Shown here: piece by piece, positions 1 through 11,402 of the stretch | Layout: each line of letters opens with the position of its first letter | How positions within the stretch are numbered: position 1 is the first letter of the stretch | Source of the DNA: Linyphia triangularis | Taxonomy: Eukaryota > Arthropoda > Arachnida > Araneae > Linyphiidae | Assembly (NCBI GenBank): GCA_963978545.1 | Contig: OZ021732.1 | Span: forward strand, 62,844,714-62,908,713 | DNA length: 64,000 nucleotides | Reading direction: 5' to 3' | Translations under genes and position numbers: made by a program | The notes under the pieces: generated by a model | The model's input: the letters and a program-made list of their open reading frames with translations, nothing else | Told to the model about the DNA's origin: nothing | Databases searched by the model: none

Positions 1-456
1 GTTCCTAGATATTGTTTGTGAAAAAACTGTCCAATAATCAAAAATTTGGTGAGTTCTTTTTGTTATTGTAACCTTCATGTTCAGTAATGTTATTCCTTAT
101 AGTGATAAGCATACTTTTGCAGTTAACTTTTATAAAATAGCCAATTTTTTTCTCTAAAAGCAAAGCCAGTGTATCCTCAGTATTTTAGGTTAGGTTTTAA
201 GCATGGCTATCTACTTATTTATAACATCCATGGGTTGTGTTAGCCACGGAGGTTACAAGCAAAATTAGAAAACAGTTTTTTTTATTTTTTTTTATTTGTG
301 TGTGTGCGGAAATATATTTTTGCTTGATCTTTCTTTGAAGAGGTAAATGTACTAATTTTGCTGATAAAATTCTAAGAGTAAGATTTCAGTTTTGTTATTG
401 ATTTTTTTTTTTTTTCTTTACCTCCTCAAATTCTCTTTAATTTCAGAACAGCCCAA
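1..456 (+). repeat. interspersed repeat, copy A (partial at window edge)
   Basis: This segment matches 46535-46980 base for base over long stretches, in the same orientation and about 46.5 kb away. Shared blocks include the region around 60-230 with the tract GCCAGTGTATCCTCAGT, a dyad around CCATGGGTTGTG followed by CCACGGAGGTTAC, and a T-rich run followed by TACCTCCTCAA near the end. The copy is cut by the window edge, so its left boundary is unknown. No coding capacity is seen. It is an unclassified dispersed repeat. Confidence 0.8.
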
Positions 457-1309
457 TTATTATTTACTTTAACGTTTACATTATTGGAATCTTTACTATT
501 TTTGTATTCATCCTGATGATAAAATAAATTACTTGAGAGCAATTCCAAAAGGATATATTATGAAAATATATTCAGCTCATTCAAATGATGTTTCATAAGT
601 CAGTTCAAAAACGACGACTCAATTAAAAACCAGACGATGGTTAAGTTCCAAAAATTTTGTAAGTTTCAGAAACCATTATGGCGAAACAGTAAATTCCAGG
701 ACCACATAGACATAGAAATGTCATTAAAATAGAATAAAATGAGGTAAATATTTCATATATAATACATCATTTTCTAAGGCAATGCAAGGATGGTCTTTGT
801 GATGATAAAAAGGGAAACGAATATTTTGAAAATAAATAAAACTTAATTCTATGGAATTGTTTGTTTAACTTTTTCAGAAGAAATAAAAATGGATCTAATT
901 TGGTTGAGTGTATAAAACTATTTTCAAGAATATGCTTTTCTTTTTGATTAAATATGCTTTGAATCTTGAAGATCGCTTTTGAAAAATAATATTTTGTGCT
1001 AGGGAGCAGGAAAACTTTGGCGAACTGAATTATTAAAAAAAATCTAAGATAATATTTCTTCAAATCTAACAAACATTTGAAAATGTTTTATACTCGTACT
1101 GTAGAATTCAGTTCTTGTCCAGTTTTTAGCCGACTGAACAATGATATTCATGTTTGTATTTATAAGTCAGTGTGTATTTATTCGACTTATTATGTTAAAA
1201 CGTATGAATGGATTTAGCATTTCAAACATTCAAAACCATATGGGAATCTTTTATTTAATAACATCCCTTACTTTTCATTCACTGATTGAAGAAAAACTAC
1301 CTAATTTAG

Positions 1310-1313
<4 letters not shown>

Positions 1314-1350
<37 letters not shown>
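1314..1350. repeat. poly(A) tract
   Basis: An uninterrupted run of about 37 A. No coding sequence with a polyadenylation signal directly precedes it, so it may be a retroposon tail or a simple mononucleotide microsatellite. Confidence 0.9.
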
Positions 1351-1352
<2 letters not shown>

Positions 1353-1457
1353 CTAGTAGTTTATAGAAAGAACAACTATAAAAATGAAATTTGTGTTTTT
1401 ACCTAAAACCTATCTGGATACTTCTAATATCATAAAGCATGTTTTTGCATTGATGAT

Positions 1458-1531
1458 AATTTGAAATGTGTGAACTTACATGAAAATGTACAATAATTTG
1501 AAATGTGTAAACTTACATGAAAATGTACAAT
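1458..1531. repeat. 37-bp tandem duplication
   Basis: Two adjacent 37-bp units (1458-1494 and 1495-1531) starting AATTTGAAATGTGT differ at one visible position. A third partial unit (AATTTGAA) follows. This is a simple local duplication in intronic DNA. Confidence 0.85.
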
Positions 1532-2760
1532 AATTTGAATGGGTGTACTATAAATAAACCTAATGCCTTACCACAGAACAATGCGTATTAAAATTAGTAT
1601 TTATAAAGCCCTTTTTTAATTGATTAAGTTTTAATGAATTATTTTAAAATTTAAAGTTTTGAACTTCTAGAAGTAGTTTATTAAGTTCTGAGTTAAACTC
1701 TTTAAAGAACATCACTGATATGTAAAAAGCACAGCAAAATATGGTTTACACTTCTTAAATTTGAATTTATGGAATACTAGAAATTATATATTTTTTACAA
1801 TAAAAGCGCAGGAATAGTAGTTAGATGATGTAGCGTTTAAAAATGCTTTTAATTTCTATGTGTTGCTAAGTTCTTGATCCATGAAAGAGGTTAAAAAAAT
1901 GCTAATTTATCATATTTTTCCATGTTTATCGTCAGTTTTGCTTTCTAAGCAATCTAAAGGGATTAGGAATTTAAGTTTTTCAAGCTCAAAACTGCATAAC
2001 TTTCAATTTTTAAGAAAGAATGTAGAGTGCGTGTTAAGCTTACCTACATAAATAAAATATAAGAAGACTATAATAGTAGGTTAGCTAAAATGTGTTTACC
2101 CATCCATCATGTTTTGTTATTTTCCTAGTGGTAAAAAGTTTGAAACATTTTTTGTTTAACACTTTGAATTTTAGATGTTAAATAATTGTATGTGATTTTC
2201 TTTAAAAAAGGGTACAAATTCGACTTATGTAAATATTCAGTTACATCTTGTTTCTGAATACATTTTGCATTTTAAGAGATAATTATTCGAAATCAGTTAA
2301 TTGTTTGGTAAAGCAAATCTTGTTGAAAAGATTATCATCCAACATATTATGTTTGTTCGTTATTAGATAACAGAATTCAAACATTACAAATATTTTATCC
2401 CTATTTTTGACATTATATTAGAGTATATCTTGCAAGCAAAACTGGTAGGTACGACGCCGATGGCTAGTGAATACATATTTACTACTCTGTTTGGTGTATC
2501 TAATGGGAATTACTTTTAAGGTACCTATAAAATTGAGTTATGTATCATTAAAGTTTGTATTATGGAGTCGATTATAATACCGTGGATTTAGTGGAAAAAG
2601 TGATCATCAAAAATAGTCAAATATTGTTTATTATTCAAAAACTGTACAAAACCTATATGTTTTGATTCCGTAAAAATGTTGTAATGGTGAAAATGGGAAC
2701 ACACTCCCAATTTACATAGTTGGTTATTCCCAATACAAACCAAGAGTCTTAAATATTTAT

Positions 2761-2939
2761 TGCCCACCTGATGGCTATGTGATTAGTGCTCGGGCTTCGC
2801 ATGACAAAAGTGTCGAGTTCGAATCCCTTGCTAGCCATTGATGTTCGTTGTGGTTCGGAATCCACGTTAAGGTGTAGGTACCGGTATGATAAATCGTTAC
2901 TGAGTATAAAGTATATCGTTGAGAGCACAAACCAACCAA
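2761..2939 (+). mobile_element. tRNA-derived SINE, family 1
   Basis: The head looks like a tRNA gene with an internal RNA polymerase III promoter. An A-box-like segment (TGGCTATGTGATTAGTGCTC, 2772-2791) is followed by a B-box-like GAGTTCGAATCC near 2816-2827. The body ends in ACAAACCAACCAA. It is bounded by a near-perfect 13-bp target-site duplication: CTTAAATATTTAT at 2748-2760 and CTTAAACATTTAT at 2940-2952. A second member lies inverted at 4713-4870. The A and B boxes are diverged from a true tRNA and no cloverleaf is expected to be functional. Confidence 0.8.
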
Positions 2940-3160
2940 CTTAAACATTTATTCACTCAATAACTCATTTCTCTCAAATTTTACCATTCCACATTACAAC
3001 ACTTTTAAATTTATTACCTCATCATAGCTTTTTAAAAAATGTATTGGAAATTGGGTTTTATTACTTAATCTGAGAAATTTCTTACTTATTAAATTTAAAT
3101 GCGTGTCTTTAGTTTTAAATATTTTAACTTGTTTGTAAAATTGGCTCGTTAGTAAAATTC

Positions 3161-3215
3161 GGAGCAGTTTGTCCCTAATGTTGCCCTTGCGCCCAAGGAA
3201 ATCAAATTCTACCAA
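3161..3215 (-). repeat. SINE-like tail fragment, family 3
   Basis: On the minus strand this reads GGGCGCAAGGGCAACATTAG followed by GGACAAACTGCTCC. It is clearly related to the minus-strand fragment at 34836-34893 (GGCGCAAAGGCAACACAAGG then GCCATGCTGCACC). Two diverged copies of the same short module in one window indicate a dispersed repeat, probably part of a SINE. The flanks give no full-length element. Confidence 0.45.
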
Positions 3216-3487
3216 TTAGTTCTCAAACTTTGACTTAATTGTAAGTCTATGATATAAGCTATCAAGCTTTCGTTGCAGCACATGGTACTTGTTTACTTGG
3301 TTATAGTTAAACCCAAAACAACCAGTCTGTTTTAGATATGTGGTTTTTTTTTCAAGTAAAACATTAATTCTCTAATCAGTCAATCATATGCATATTGCGT
3401 ATAAAAATGAATAATAATCATATGTATGTCGTTCTGTCTGATTAAGTTTCATAAGTTTCGGCATACTGATTTCTGACCCATGATATA

Positions 3488-4647
3488 CTCTGAGCGGCCA
3501 TTTTATTATGACCACCTGACAGTTTTATTCAAATGAGATATTACATCACAATGTTGCCGCTAAAGGGCGATGTAGCTATGAAAAGGGAAAGCAGGACAAG
3601 TGAACCATCAATTGCATTGCTTTGCTTGCGAAGATATGAGGGAACAAAACGTGATTTAACTGAGTTTGAATGCAGGATTATTGTAGAGGCTCGAAGCGTT
3701 TGAATCAGTACCAGCAAAATGCCTGCACTTGTAAAGTATTTGAGAGCAGCAATTATTAATGTTTACAGAGAGTGGACTACCAAGCAGAGAACCGGGTCTC
3801 AAAGTCAGGCATGTCGTCATCACACGGCACTGAATGTTTGATTTGAAAGGACACTTACCAGAGTTATTATGTTCAACAAAAGAGCAACAGTACGTCAAAT
3901 AGCAGAGAATCTTAATCAAGGAGCAACTACGAATAATTCTGAACGAATTGTTCGCCAAACTTTACAACGTATAGTATATGGTAGTCGACGATCTGTTTGA
4001 TGACCTCTACTGCCTGCCATGAATGAGAGCAGACGTCCCCAGTTCCCAAAGGAGCAATGGAGTAGACAGTAGATGACTGGAAAAAGGGCATGTAGTCAAA
4101 TAAATCGAGTTTTAGCTACACCATGCAGAGGGAGGAGTGCTTATATGTAAAAAACAGCACAAAAGCATGAACCCAAACAACTTTGTCACAACACTTCTAG
4201 CTGATGGAGGCAAAATTATGGTTTGGAGGTTATCTTTTGGCACTGCATGAGTTCTTTGATTACTGTGTAACAAATCCTGAATGCCCAAGTGTATTTAAAT
4301 GTTATCCAAGATCAAGAACATTCTGCTATGTTAATGGTATACCCTGCCACGAATGGATACTTCCAGCAAGACTATGTTCCTTGTTATACAGCTGGAATTG
4401 TCCTCAGATTTTTTGACGAGAATGATGGAGAATTTATCTTGCTTCGTTTGCCTTCCACAATCACCATATCTCAATCAAATTGAGTATATGGGGCATGAGA
4501 TCGAATGCCCTTACCAACCACCTGCCTACGAATCCACCTACCAACATCTCATTGAATCCATGCCAAGAAAATTCATTCTGCATTAAGAACAATAGGGAGT
4601 TCAACATTACACTGAGGGAATGGTCATAATAATTTGGCCACTCAGTG
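3488..4647 (+). mobile_element. Tc1-like DNA transposon, degenerate
   Basis: Terminal inverted repeats are visible at both ends. The left end starts CTCTGAGCGGCCATTTTATT and the right end, read on the minus strand, starts CACTGAGTGGCCAAATTATT. Both continue into ATGACCA-type sequence. TA dinucleotides flank both ends (3486-3487 and 4648-4649), the expected Tc1/mariner target duplication. Total length is 1160 bp, shorter than an intact Tc1-like element (usually about 1.3-1.7 kb), so deletions as well as frameshifts are likely. It sits between two inverted SINE copies. Confidence 0.85.
3650..4590 (+). pseudogene. Tc1-like transposase pseudogene
   Basis: Fragments of a transposase coding region are scattered over the plus-strand frames. 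An N-terminal segment around 3655-3960 resembles the helix-turn-helix DNA-binding part. A C-terminal segment around 4350-4585 contains a cluster like FQQDxxPCxTA followed by QSPYLNQIEYMGHEIE. This matches the second and third acidic positions of the DDE/DDD domain in Tc1 transposases (family pattern SPDLNPIEHLWD). Several in-frame stops and frame changes break it, so no active enzyme can be made. Assignment to Tc1-like rests on motif recognition and the TIR/TA context. Confidence 0.8.
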
Positions 4648-4712
4648 TATGTAAAGGTGATCAATTTGGAATTTTTGTATTAGTACCAATAAGTGCTATT
4701 TTCTGTTATGTA

Positions 4713-4870
4713 ACTTGGTTTGGTTTGTACGCTCAACGACCTATTTTTATGCACAGTGAAGGCTAATCAGGCAGGGACCTACAGCTTAACGTTAACCACA
4801 ACAAACATTCACACCCGGTACCTTTTCCATGCGAGGCCAGTGTGCTAACCCCACAGCCATCAGATGGGCA
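4713..4870 (-). mobile_element. tRNA-derived SINE, family 1
   Basis: On the minus strand this starts TGCCCATCTGATGGCTGTGG, has an A-box-like GGTTAGCACACTGG and a degenerate B box, and ends GTTGAGCGTACAAACCAAAC. It is the same family as 2761-2939. A perfect 11-bp target-site duplication, TCTGTTATGTA, flanks it (4702-4712 and 4871-4881), and another partial copy of the duplicated site follows near 4887. The duplication confirms both boundaries. Confidence 0.85.
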
Positions 4871-6472
4871 TCTGTTATGTAGAAAATCTGTTATGTATCT
4901 AAGAATTAAGTAAGATTTTATTAAATGGTAATTGTAAATTTGATTTTCCTGGTTTATTTTGGGAAAATAACACTGTTTCCTGTTTTTGCATAATCTTTCC
5001 GGTGAATCTGAAAGTTCTTTTATACTTAAATTAAAAATAACGCATACATATTATAAAACGTTACTTCTTTAAGTAATCTTTTTCAGTCAGATTTACTTAC
5101 ATGTGAAGAATGGCGATAGCAATGTTTGTAAAATATATCATTCGCACTCTAATGTCTATGAAGTAGCGTGTGATTAATACTTAGCATATTTTAAGTATTC
5201 TTACCGAATCGATCAAATTTGAAGATATATGCTTTCGTCACACAAAAAAACCCCAGTAATTTGCAAGCTATTTAAGTTAAAAATTAGTGAGCAGTCACTT
5301 TTAAAGATTAATGAATCACGTCATTTTGTTTGGCCTCTAAATACTGGAGATATATTACACGTAATTTTGAAACGTGATAGTTTAGTAGTATCCACCATGT
5401 AGATACGTATTATGAGTACTCTTCCGTTAGACAGGTACCAGTTGGCGTTGTTGTCCCCAAGCCTAAATGTTTATACGTTTAAATGATGCGTAAATGTATA
5501 GCCAACCCTAAATGTTTACGGTTTGCTATATGATTGTTATATAGCAACCCTATGAAAGTTTATTATAGGAATTATAAGTGATTTGAAAATAGTTTTGATG
5601 AGTTAGCGCTGCAATGTGACGGTTTTTATCTTTTACCCATCTAACGATTAGTACCGTACTATGTTCTCTTGTGGTGGATTCAAAGGATTTTTATGGTTAA
5701 ATGGCTTTTTTAGGAGGATATAACTATACCATACATACTTAGAAGCTTGCGCTTTCGCTGTTTGACGACGCAAGTGTTCAAAACCAAGACTGGCATAGTC
5801 AGAGTTTTTTAATAAATATCTTTGGGATTAATGTGCTGATATAGATTATACAGCCAGCCAAAATTGATGTGCCAAAAAGAACCTTCTAATTGCAGAACAT
5901 GTGTTGTTTTAATGTTTTTGCTATTTTCAGGTGAATGGGATGATTTCCTGAAATTTTTGATGTTTTGTGTTTAATGTTTTTAAGTATTATATAATAGATT
6001 TAATTGAAAACTTAGTTCAAATTAATTATAAATCTAATTTCACACAAACAGCTAATATGTTATTAAACAGTTGAAACTCTTCAGTAAGAAAATGATACAA
6101 AAACTTCAAATGTACAATATTGTCATATTTTTTGGGATGACTTAGAGCCAACCAAAATTATGTATTGAGAACCACTGACATTTTATTATGCATATTTTAA
6201 TCCTATAGTATTTATAACATTTCATTTTTGATAAACAGAAGGAAAATATCTTAATTGCAAAAACCAAGTTCCATTGTATCTGTAAATTCACAAAGAGATA
6301 TCTGGTTAATTCTAACATCATCAGCCCTTTGCAGGCGCTTGTCCATATAATTATGGTGTGTATAAATTGTAGCGTAAAATAAAAACACATAACCACACTA
6401 TTCATCATAATTGAGGACACAAAGGTTGGAAACTACAAAAATAAAAATAAAAAAATATAATAATAAAAAATA

Positions 6473-6532
6473 TCACTCTCATTCACAAAAATTTACTCTC
6501 ATTCACAAAAATTCACTCTCATTCTTTAAAAT
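6473..6532. repeat. 20-bp tandem repeat, three units
   Basis: Three 20-bp units of the form CACTCTCATTCACAAAAATT follow one another. The third has diverged in its second half. No coding role is seen. Confidence 0.8.
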
Positions 6533-7535
6533 TTAGTATTTTATTGTTAACGTAGAAACTCGTAAACAAAAGAACGTTCGAAAGCGAAGATTGCTGAACA
6601 TTTCCTTTAATAATATTGAAATCAATATAAAACTTAACCCTCCTTTTCTCTCAAATTGTTTAAAATATTTTACTTACATTAGTTTTGTACCGAACATCAA
6701 GAACTTTCAAAAAAGAGAAAGTCAAAATTTCTGAAAGACATATAGACATTGTTGCAATACAATTGTTTGCTTTTCTGATAGCTAAATAATATTTATTTAA
6801 CTCGACAATTGGTGCTAAACACTAACACTAAGAGCATTGTCATCAAAAGAGTCCGCTACGCAAAGTCAGCCTATACAATAGGTTACCACATTTGACAAGA
6901 ATGTTTGATTTCCTGTTTTGCATAGACGACATTCAATATACATATGGGAACCAATCGTATGGGAAATCATACGAATGGGAATAAATACTTATGGGAAATC
7001 AACTTTTAGACTTCCATGCCATCTTATATGAGTAATGCTTTGGTGAGCAATTGAGTTTGGCACGCATTCTGAGTTTGAATTTAAATCACATCTGTTCAAA
7101 CGGGTTTGATGTGCACATTGGAAAGGTTAGTTTAATATTTGAAGTATCATGCTATCAGATTAAGACAGTAAAAGCTTCGATGTAATCACGAAACAGTTAA
7201 CCTCTTAAAGAGAAAAGGCTATTACCGAAATTTTGCATATAAAATTAAGAAGAAAGTTTGGTACTGTTTAAAATAAGCGGATAAATCTTTTAGGTTTTCA
7301 GTCACAGGAAAAGAGACTGAAGGCAAACCACAAAAAATACTCAAACAGCATTATGCTGCCACACATTTTCTAAAGGAATTCACTAATTAAAGCGGATACG
7401 TGTTGCAGTACAGTGTATAAGTGGAGAAATTAGAGTGTATTAACTTAATTTATAGTCTATAAATTAAACTTAATATTGAACAAATAGAATTAACATGGAC
7501 GTATATATAAGCAGAAATATCAATTCTAAACTTAC

Positions 7536-7580
7536 CAAGTTTAACCACACATTTGTTGTAATTATCTGACTTTTTTCTTC
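7536..7580 (-). CDS. nAChRalpha6-like: nicotinic acetylcholine receptor subunit, exon 3 (45 bp)
   Basis: This is an internal exon of a Cys-loop ligand-gated ion channel subunit, in the extracellular ligand-binding domain. The 45 bp encode 15 residues, including KSQIITTNVWLNL. This corresponds to the family segment DEKNQ-L-TNLWL-L that follows the exon-2 product directly. Minus-strand splice signals are strong: a long pyrimidine tract ending TTTCTTTCAG before the exon and GTAAG right after it. The length of 45 bp equals the known size of exon 3 in vertebrate alpha7 and insect alpha6/alpha7-type genes, and both flanking introns are phase 0. The ending WLNL fits the alpha5/6/7 group better than groups with WVEQ or WLTQ. 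Insect alpha6 genes often carry alternative exon 3 copies. I did not find a second one. Confidence 0.85.
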
Positions 7581-8714
7581 CTGAAAGAAATTAAGACAAA
7601 AAAAAAAATATTAAACAAGTACAAGACGTAAATAAAACTAGCAAAAATTATAGTGAAAACATTTAGTAATTTATGAAAATATTTCCATATGCATTAAGTA
7701 ATCTATACTAGCTTAAATCTTTCCCAACTAAATTTGGATTAATAAAAATTAAGTAATATCAAAACAAACTTTTATATCTTTAATTTTCAAAGTCTTTCAA
7801 TTAGTATTTTCAGTTTTTATATATCCTAATACCTTTTACATTTGATTTAATGGTTAAATTTTATTTCCGTGGTTAGTTTAATATAAAAATATTTATGTAT
7901 TAACAAAAAGAAAATATAACTCATTAAATAAAGGAAGGATTTTATTTCGTTTTCCCTAAACAGATCTGCTTTTAAACTTTGACATTTATAGTAAGTATAT
8001 ATAAAAAAATAACACCACAATGAGTCGATTTTTATTTATCGACCATTTTGCGTGTGCAAATTTAAATATCTTCGGCATCGCAATTACCTTAAGTAAACAT
8101 ATTTTAAAAGATAAAATTGATTCTGGCAAGGAAAAGTTTTAAATGAAATTCTTTATCTACACTTTTAAATATAATATTATTCATACATTTGAAAAATTCT
8201 TTGGTTGTGATCTAAAAAGAAAGCTGTGTGATTCAGCAAAAATCTGATTTTTTCCCGTACAATGTTTATTGTTAGCGTAGTCAGCAGGTATGGTTTGTGG
8301 TATCATAAATATGTGAATTTATCCACCGTTCTCTTTTTGCTCATTTTTAAAATATTTTCTTCTGAAATTCGCCTTTAATGTTTCTCGCATTTATATTTCA
8401 GCTTAAGCTTTTATTAAAATGTGTTACATATATTAGTTCCTTGCACATTATTGTATTAGTTCTGTAGAAAAATTAGGTTCGTTTATTTTAATAAATTAAG
8501 TATTTATAACAGTGTCAAGGTAAGCTAATTGTACAAACAAAAAAATAGCTTCTAAATTTTTAGTAATATTAAATAATATAGCTACATAATTTTTAATAAT
8601 GTTATCATATTTATTAAGATATATAAGTATAAACAATCCATCAAACTCATGCAAAATGTTGTTAATTACTTTAAAGCCAAAGTAGTAGTAAAAAAACACC
8701 TCTTTTTTTTTTTT

Positions 8715-8860
8715 CAAAATTCCCATTGGCAGGGGTGGGAAAAGTTATATTGTGGGTTCATCAGATCTACATCCGTTATTTTCTTCCGGCGTCCCAAGCT
8801 CAATGAAAATTTACTAAAAAGGGAATTTCTGGTAAAAGACGTGTTTCGTATAAAAAAAAA
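8715..8860 (+). repeat. fragment related to the hAT-like element end at 12723
   Basis: This matches the minus strand of about 12540-12700. Shared blocks include a T-rich run, AATTCC-AT-GGCAGGG, TTGTGGGTTCATCA (TTTTGGGTTCATCA in the other copy), ACATCCGTTA, TCTTCCGG and AAAATTTACTAAAAAGGGA. It is therefore a detached end or solo terminal fragment of the family whose full element is at 10700-12723. No terminal TAGGG-type end or target duplication is visible here. Confidence 0.65.
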
Positions 8861-9383
8861 TAAAAATACGGAATCGGTTGGGTACTCAATTATCACAATA
8901 TAAACGAACTTAAATAAAGAAACAATTGCTTAAAATGGGCTTTTTATTTTGTGTTACCTCATATCTTTTGTAAACGAGCAAATTTAAATATTTCACAATA
9001 CATACTCTTAGGGGAGAAGAATGCCTTATTAAAATATAAGTTTTCATAAAAGTAAACTTAGATTTCATTACAATTACCCTTTTTGGAAAGATATTTAAAT
9101 TCCTATAATTTTATATGGCGAACCATTTGAATTTACAAATCAATCAAAATTAATATAATTTGATAGTTTCCAAAAATAACTCGTAACAACATTAAAATAC
9201 CCGAATATATTTTTGTAAATATATCCTGTTTTTTTTTTCTTCTAAATAAATCGTAATGACACAAAAACGTTAATAAATTAATTACTTGAATACATTGAAA
9301 TGAAGTTTTTCCATAGGTACAGATATTCATGTTTTAACTAAATGTTTAGTTTAGATAAATAATATTTGTAAAAGTTTATTTGA

Positions 9384-9384
<1 letters not shown>

Positions 9385-9412
<28 letters not shown>
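9385..9412. repeat. poly(A) tract
   Basis: A run of about 28 A following AAGTTTATTTGAT. No coding sequence is attached. Confidence 0.9.
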
Positions 9413-9415
<3 letters not shown>

Positions 9416-9731
9416 GCTCAGCGAATTATAAACTTAATTTTTAAACAAAATTTTGTTTTAGATTAGAATAGACAAATCGTACAAAAGTGATTCCTAAAAA
9501 TCATTTAGAAGTCGGAATGATTTGTGTCATTATAATTAGTAATTTCTTATTTGATTCAATCCTTTATCATTAATATGGAATTAAAACTATTTTTCAACTT
9601 TAAAATAATCTGAAAATTCTGCTTTTCAAAAAAACATTTCATAACATATATAACAAGATTAAATCACCCAAAACCTCACAGATAATAATCTAAAATTTTA
9701 ATCCTAATAAGGTATCACAGCAATCACAATC

Positions 9732-10002
9732 TCAATCCCACAATAAGTAATTGTCATCCAATTCTGCAATCAACCGTAAAGATGTATGATTCCGGTAAAA
9801 TTCATCATTAACTTCATTGAAGCGGAGTTTTCCGGATTTCGCTTGGACCACAGAGACGCTGACGCAAAATCCAGAATCTTTTATTATCCTTGCTTTTGGA
9901 ATTAGGAATTTATCCTCTTTTTTTCGGTTCCTCATCTCAACGTTTCTGATTTCCTTAGAGATGGGCTAGCGGAAGAAGTATTTCTATGCATTATTACGGT
10001 TT
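9732..10002 (-). other. candidate unannotated exon or short ORF segment
   Basis: On the minus strand a strong 3' splice-site-like sequence (TTTTCCCTTCTCCCAACAG, plus about 10003-10021) is followed by a low-repeat segment. This holds a 67-codon open frame (plus 9732-9935) that begins MRNRKKEDKFLIPKARIIK and ends at a TGA. The peptide is charged, has mixed composition and no recognised domain. A stop codon lies upstream in frame. If spliced from nAChR exon 2 in phase 0, translation would terminate after two codons, so it cannot extend the receptor. It could be an exon of another transcript, or chance. Local CpG content is higher than in the surrounding intron. Confidence 0.25.
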
Positions 10003-11164
10003 CTGTTGGGAGAAGGGAAAATACCGCTAGAATTACATAGCTCTGGTTTTTCTTTTTATGACGTTTTGAGATTAAAGCGTTTCGGAGTGGGTCTGGATGG
10101 ATTATTAGTTGGAATGTGTGTTGTGTGGAGCGAGGATGTTTTTAATCATGTTTGGTTTGGAATATATAATGAAATAATTATCATTTCTTGGATGATGGAT
10201 AATTTAGCGGAATGTGGGAGTCTTGGTGAAGGCTATTAAATGTTGGTAAATGATGCATTTTAAAAGTGGTCTGAAAAAATTGAAGCAAGGAAAAACTAGC
10301 GCATGTATAATATAGATAAATGTTCTAGTATAGATTTTGTTTTATACTTGAAAAATCATACATGCACCAGTTGACACAAAATTATCCCATTAAACTCTTT
10401 TTGTACATATATAGCCCTTAAACATTATCTGACAAATTACCCATACACACATTTTATTTACAAACCTCATTTTTATATACATTAAACATTTAAAACTTAA
10501 AAAACAATTAAAAAAAAATCCTGTCTAATTTACAAGGTAGCATTTTTTGTCCTTATACTGTTACGACACTTTCTATCCGCCATTGAACGTTTATAGAACA
10601 TTAAACTTTATCTCTCATAAAATTAAAAAAATAATAATAATAACAGTTCTATAAATAAAATTAACGGTCCTTTCTCCAATCCCATTTTTTATTACACACT
10701 AGAGTGGAGCGAAAAATTAAAAAGTCAGAAAATCGATTCGGCAGGGGGTGCAAAAGTTGCATTTTGTATTTTCAAATAGACACAGCACAGGCTTATTTTA
10801 ATTTTAAATGATATCTTCCGGTGCCCCAAGGCACTTAATGTCTCAGAAAATGGATATTTTTCTACATATTTTTTTAAAAAGTTAAAAAAATACCTATCAA
10901 TAACAAAATATCGGCAGGGGAGGCAAAACATATAATTAAAGTTTGTTAATATATATGCTAAATTATTTCAATTTTAAATAATGTCTTTCGGTGCCCCAAA
11001 ACACCTGAAAACTGTCCAAAAGTCAAATTTTATGCAATTTTTCCTCTAAATAAACATACCATATAGTGTAAAAAAAAAAGAAAAAAAAAAAAAAGTAATA
11101 ATATGTGAATTTTTTACGTTAGGACTTTCCTAAACATAACTTTAATTCACTGTATGTATATAAA

Positions 11165-11402
11165 GTGACACATAGAGGTTAAGCTATTAAATATGTTTCA
11201 TTTTTCCAAAAAACGTAAGTCTTCATTCTAAACAATTCAAAATGAATTACTATCACCCCTGTTTCTCTTAGTCAGACATTCCCATCATTTGACCTTCAAC
11301 ACTGGATCAGAAATATGCTACGTTAGAGCAACCTGCATGTTGGAACTTTAAACGAAAACATTTCACACATAGAGGTTAAGCTATTAAATATGTTTCATTT
11401 TT
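11165..11402. repeat. 40-bp direct repeat inside the hAT-like element
   Basis: The block CACATAGAGGTTAAGCTATT followed by AAATATGTTTCATTTTT occurs twice, near 11168-11206 and 11364-11402, about 196 bp apart. It brackets the decayed 5' part of the element's gene, which suggests an internal duplication. Confidence 0.85.

Larger units (their letters stand above)
1..7535 (-). other. intron 3 segment (partial) of the nAChR gene
   Basis: This is sequence downstream (minus strand) of the 45-bp exon 3. It starts with a canonical donor (GTAAG on the minus strand, plus 7531-7535) and runs off the left edge of the window. I looked on the minus strand for exon 4 of the receptor family (110 bp, with the conserved tryptophan-lysine-proline-aspartate motif) and did not see it, so this intron is longer than 7.5 kb. 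Apart from the repeats listed separately, the stretches 457-1313, 1532-2747, 3216-3487 and 4887-7530 show no supported gene. Confidence 0.75.

Noticed and set aside
2761..2850. Possible tRNA gene (A and B boxes)
   Set aside because: The boxes belong to a SINE head with target duplications; the arms do not form a credible cloverleaf.
5523..5547. 9-bp perfect stem TTGCTATAT / ATATAGCAA
   Set aside because: Short AT-rich stem with 7-nt loop, likely chance in this base composition.
1..7535. nAChR exon 4
   Set aside because: No minus-strand segment with the expected WKPD-type motif and splice sites was found.
10006..10239. 77-codon plus-strand frame
   Set aside because: No domain, no splice support, and opposite to the better-supported acceptor on the minus strand.
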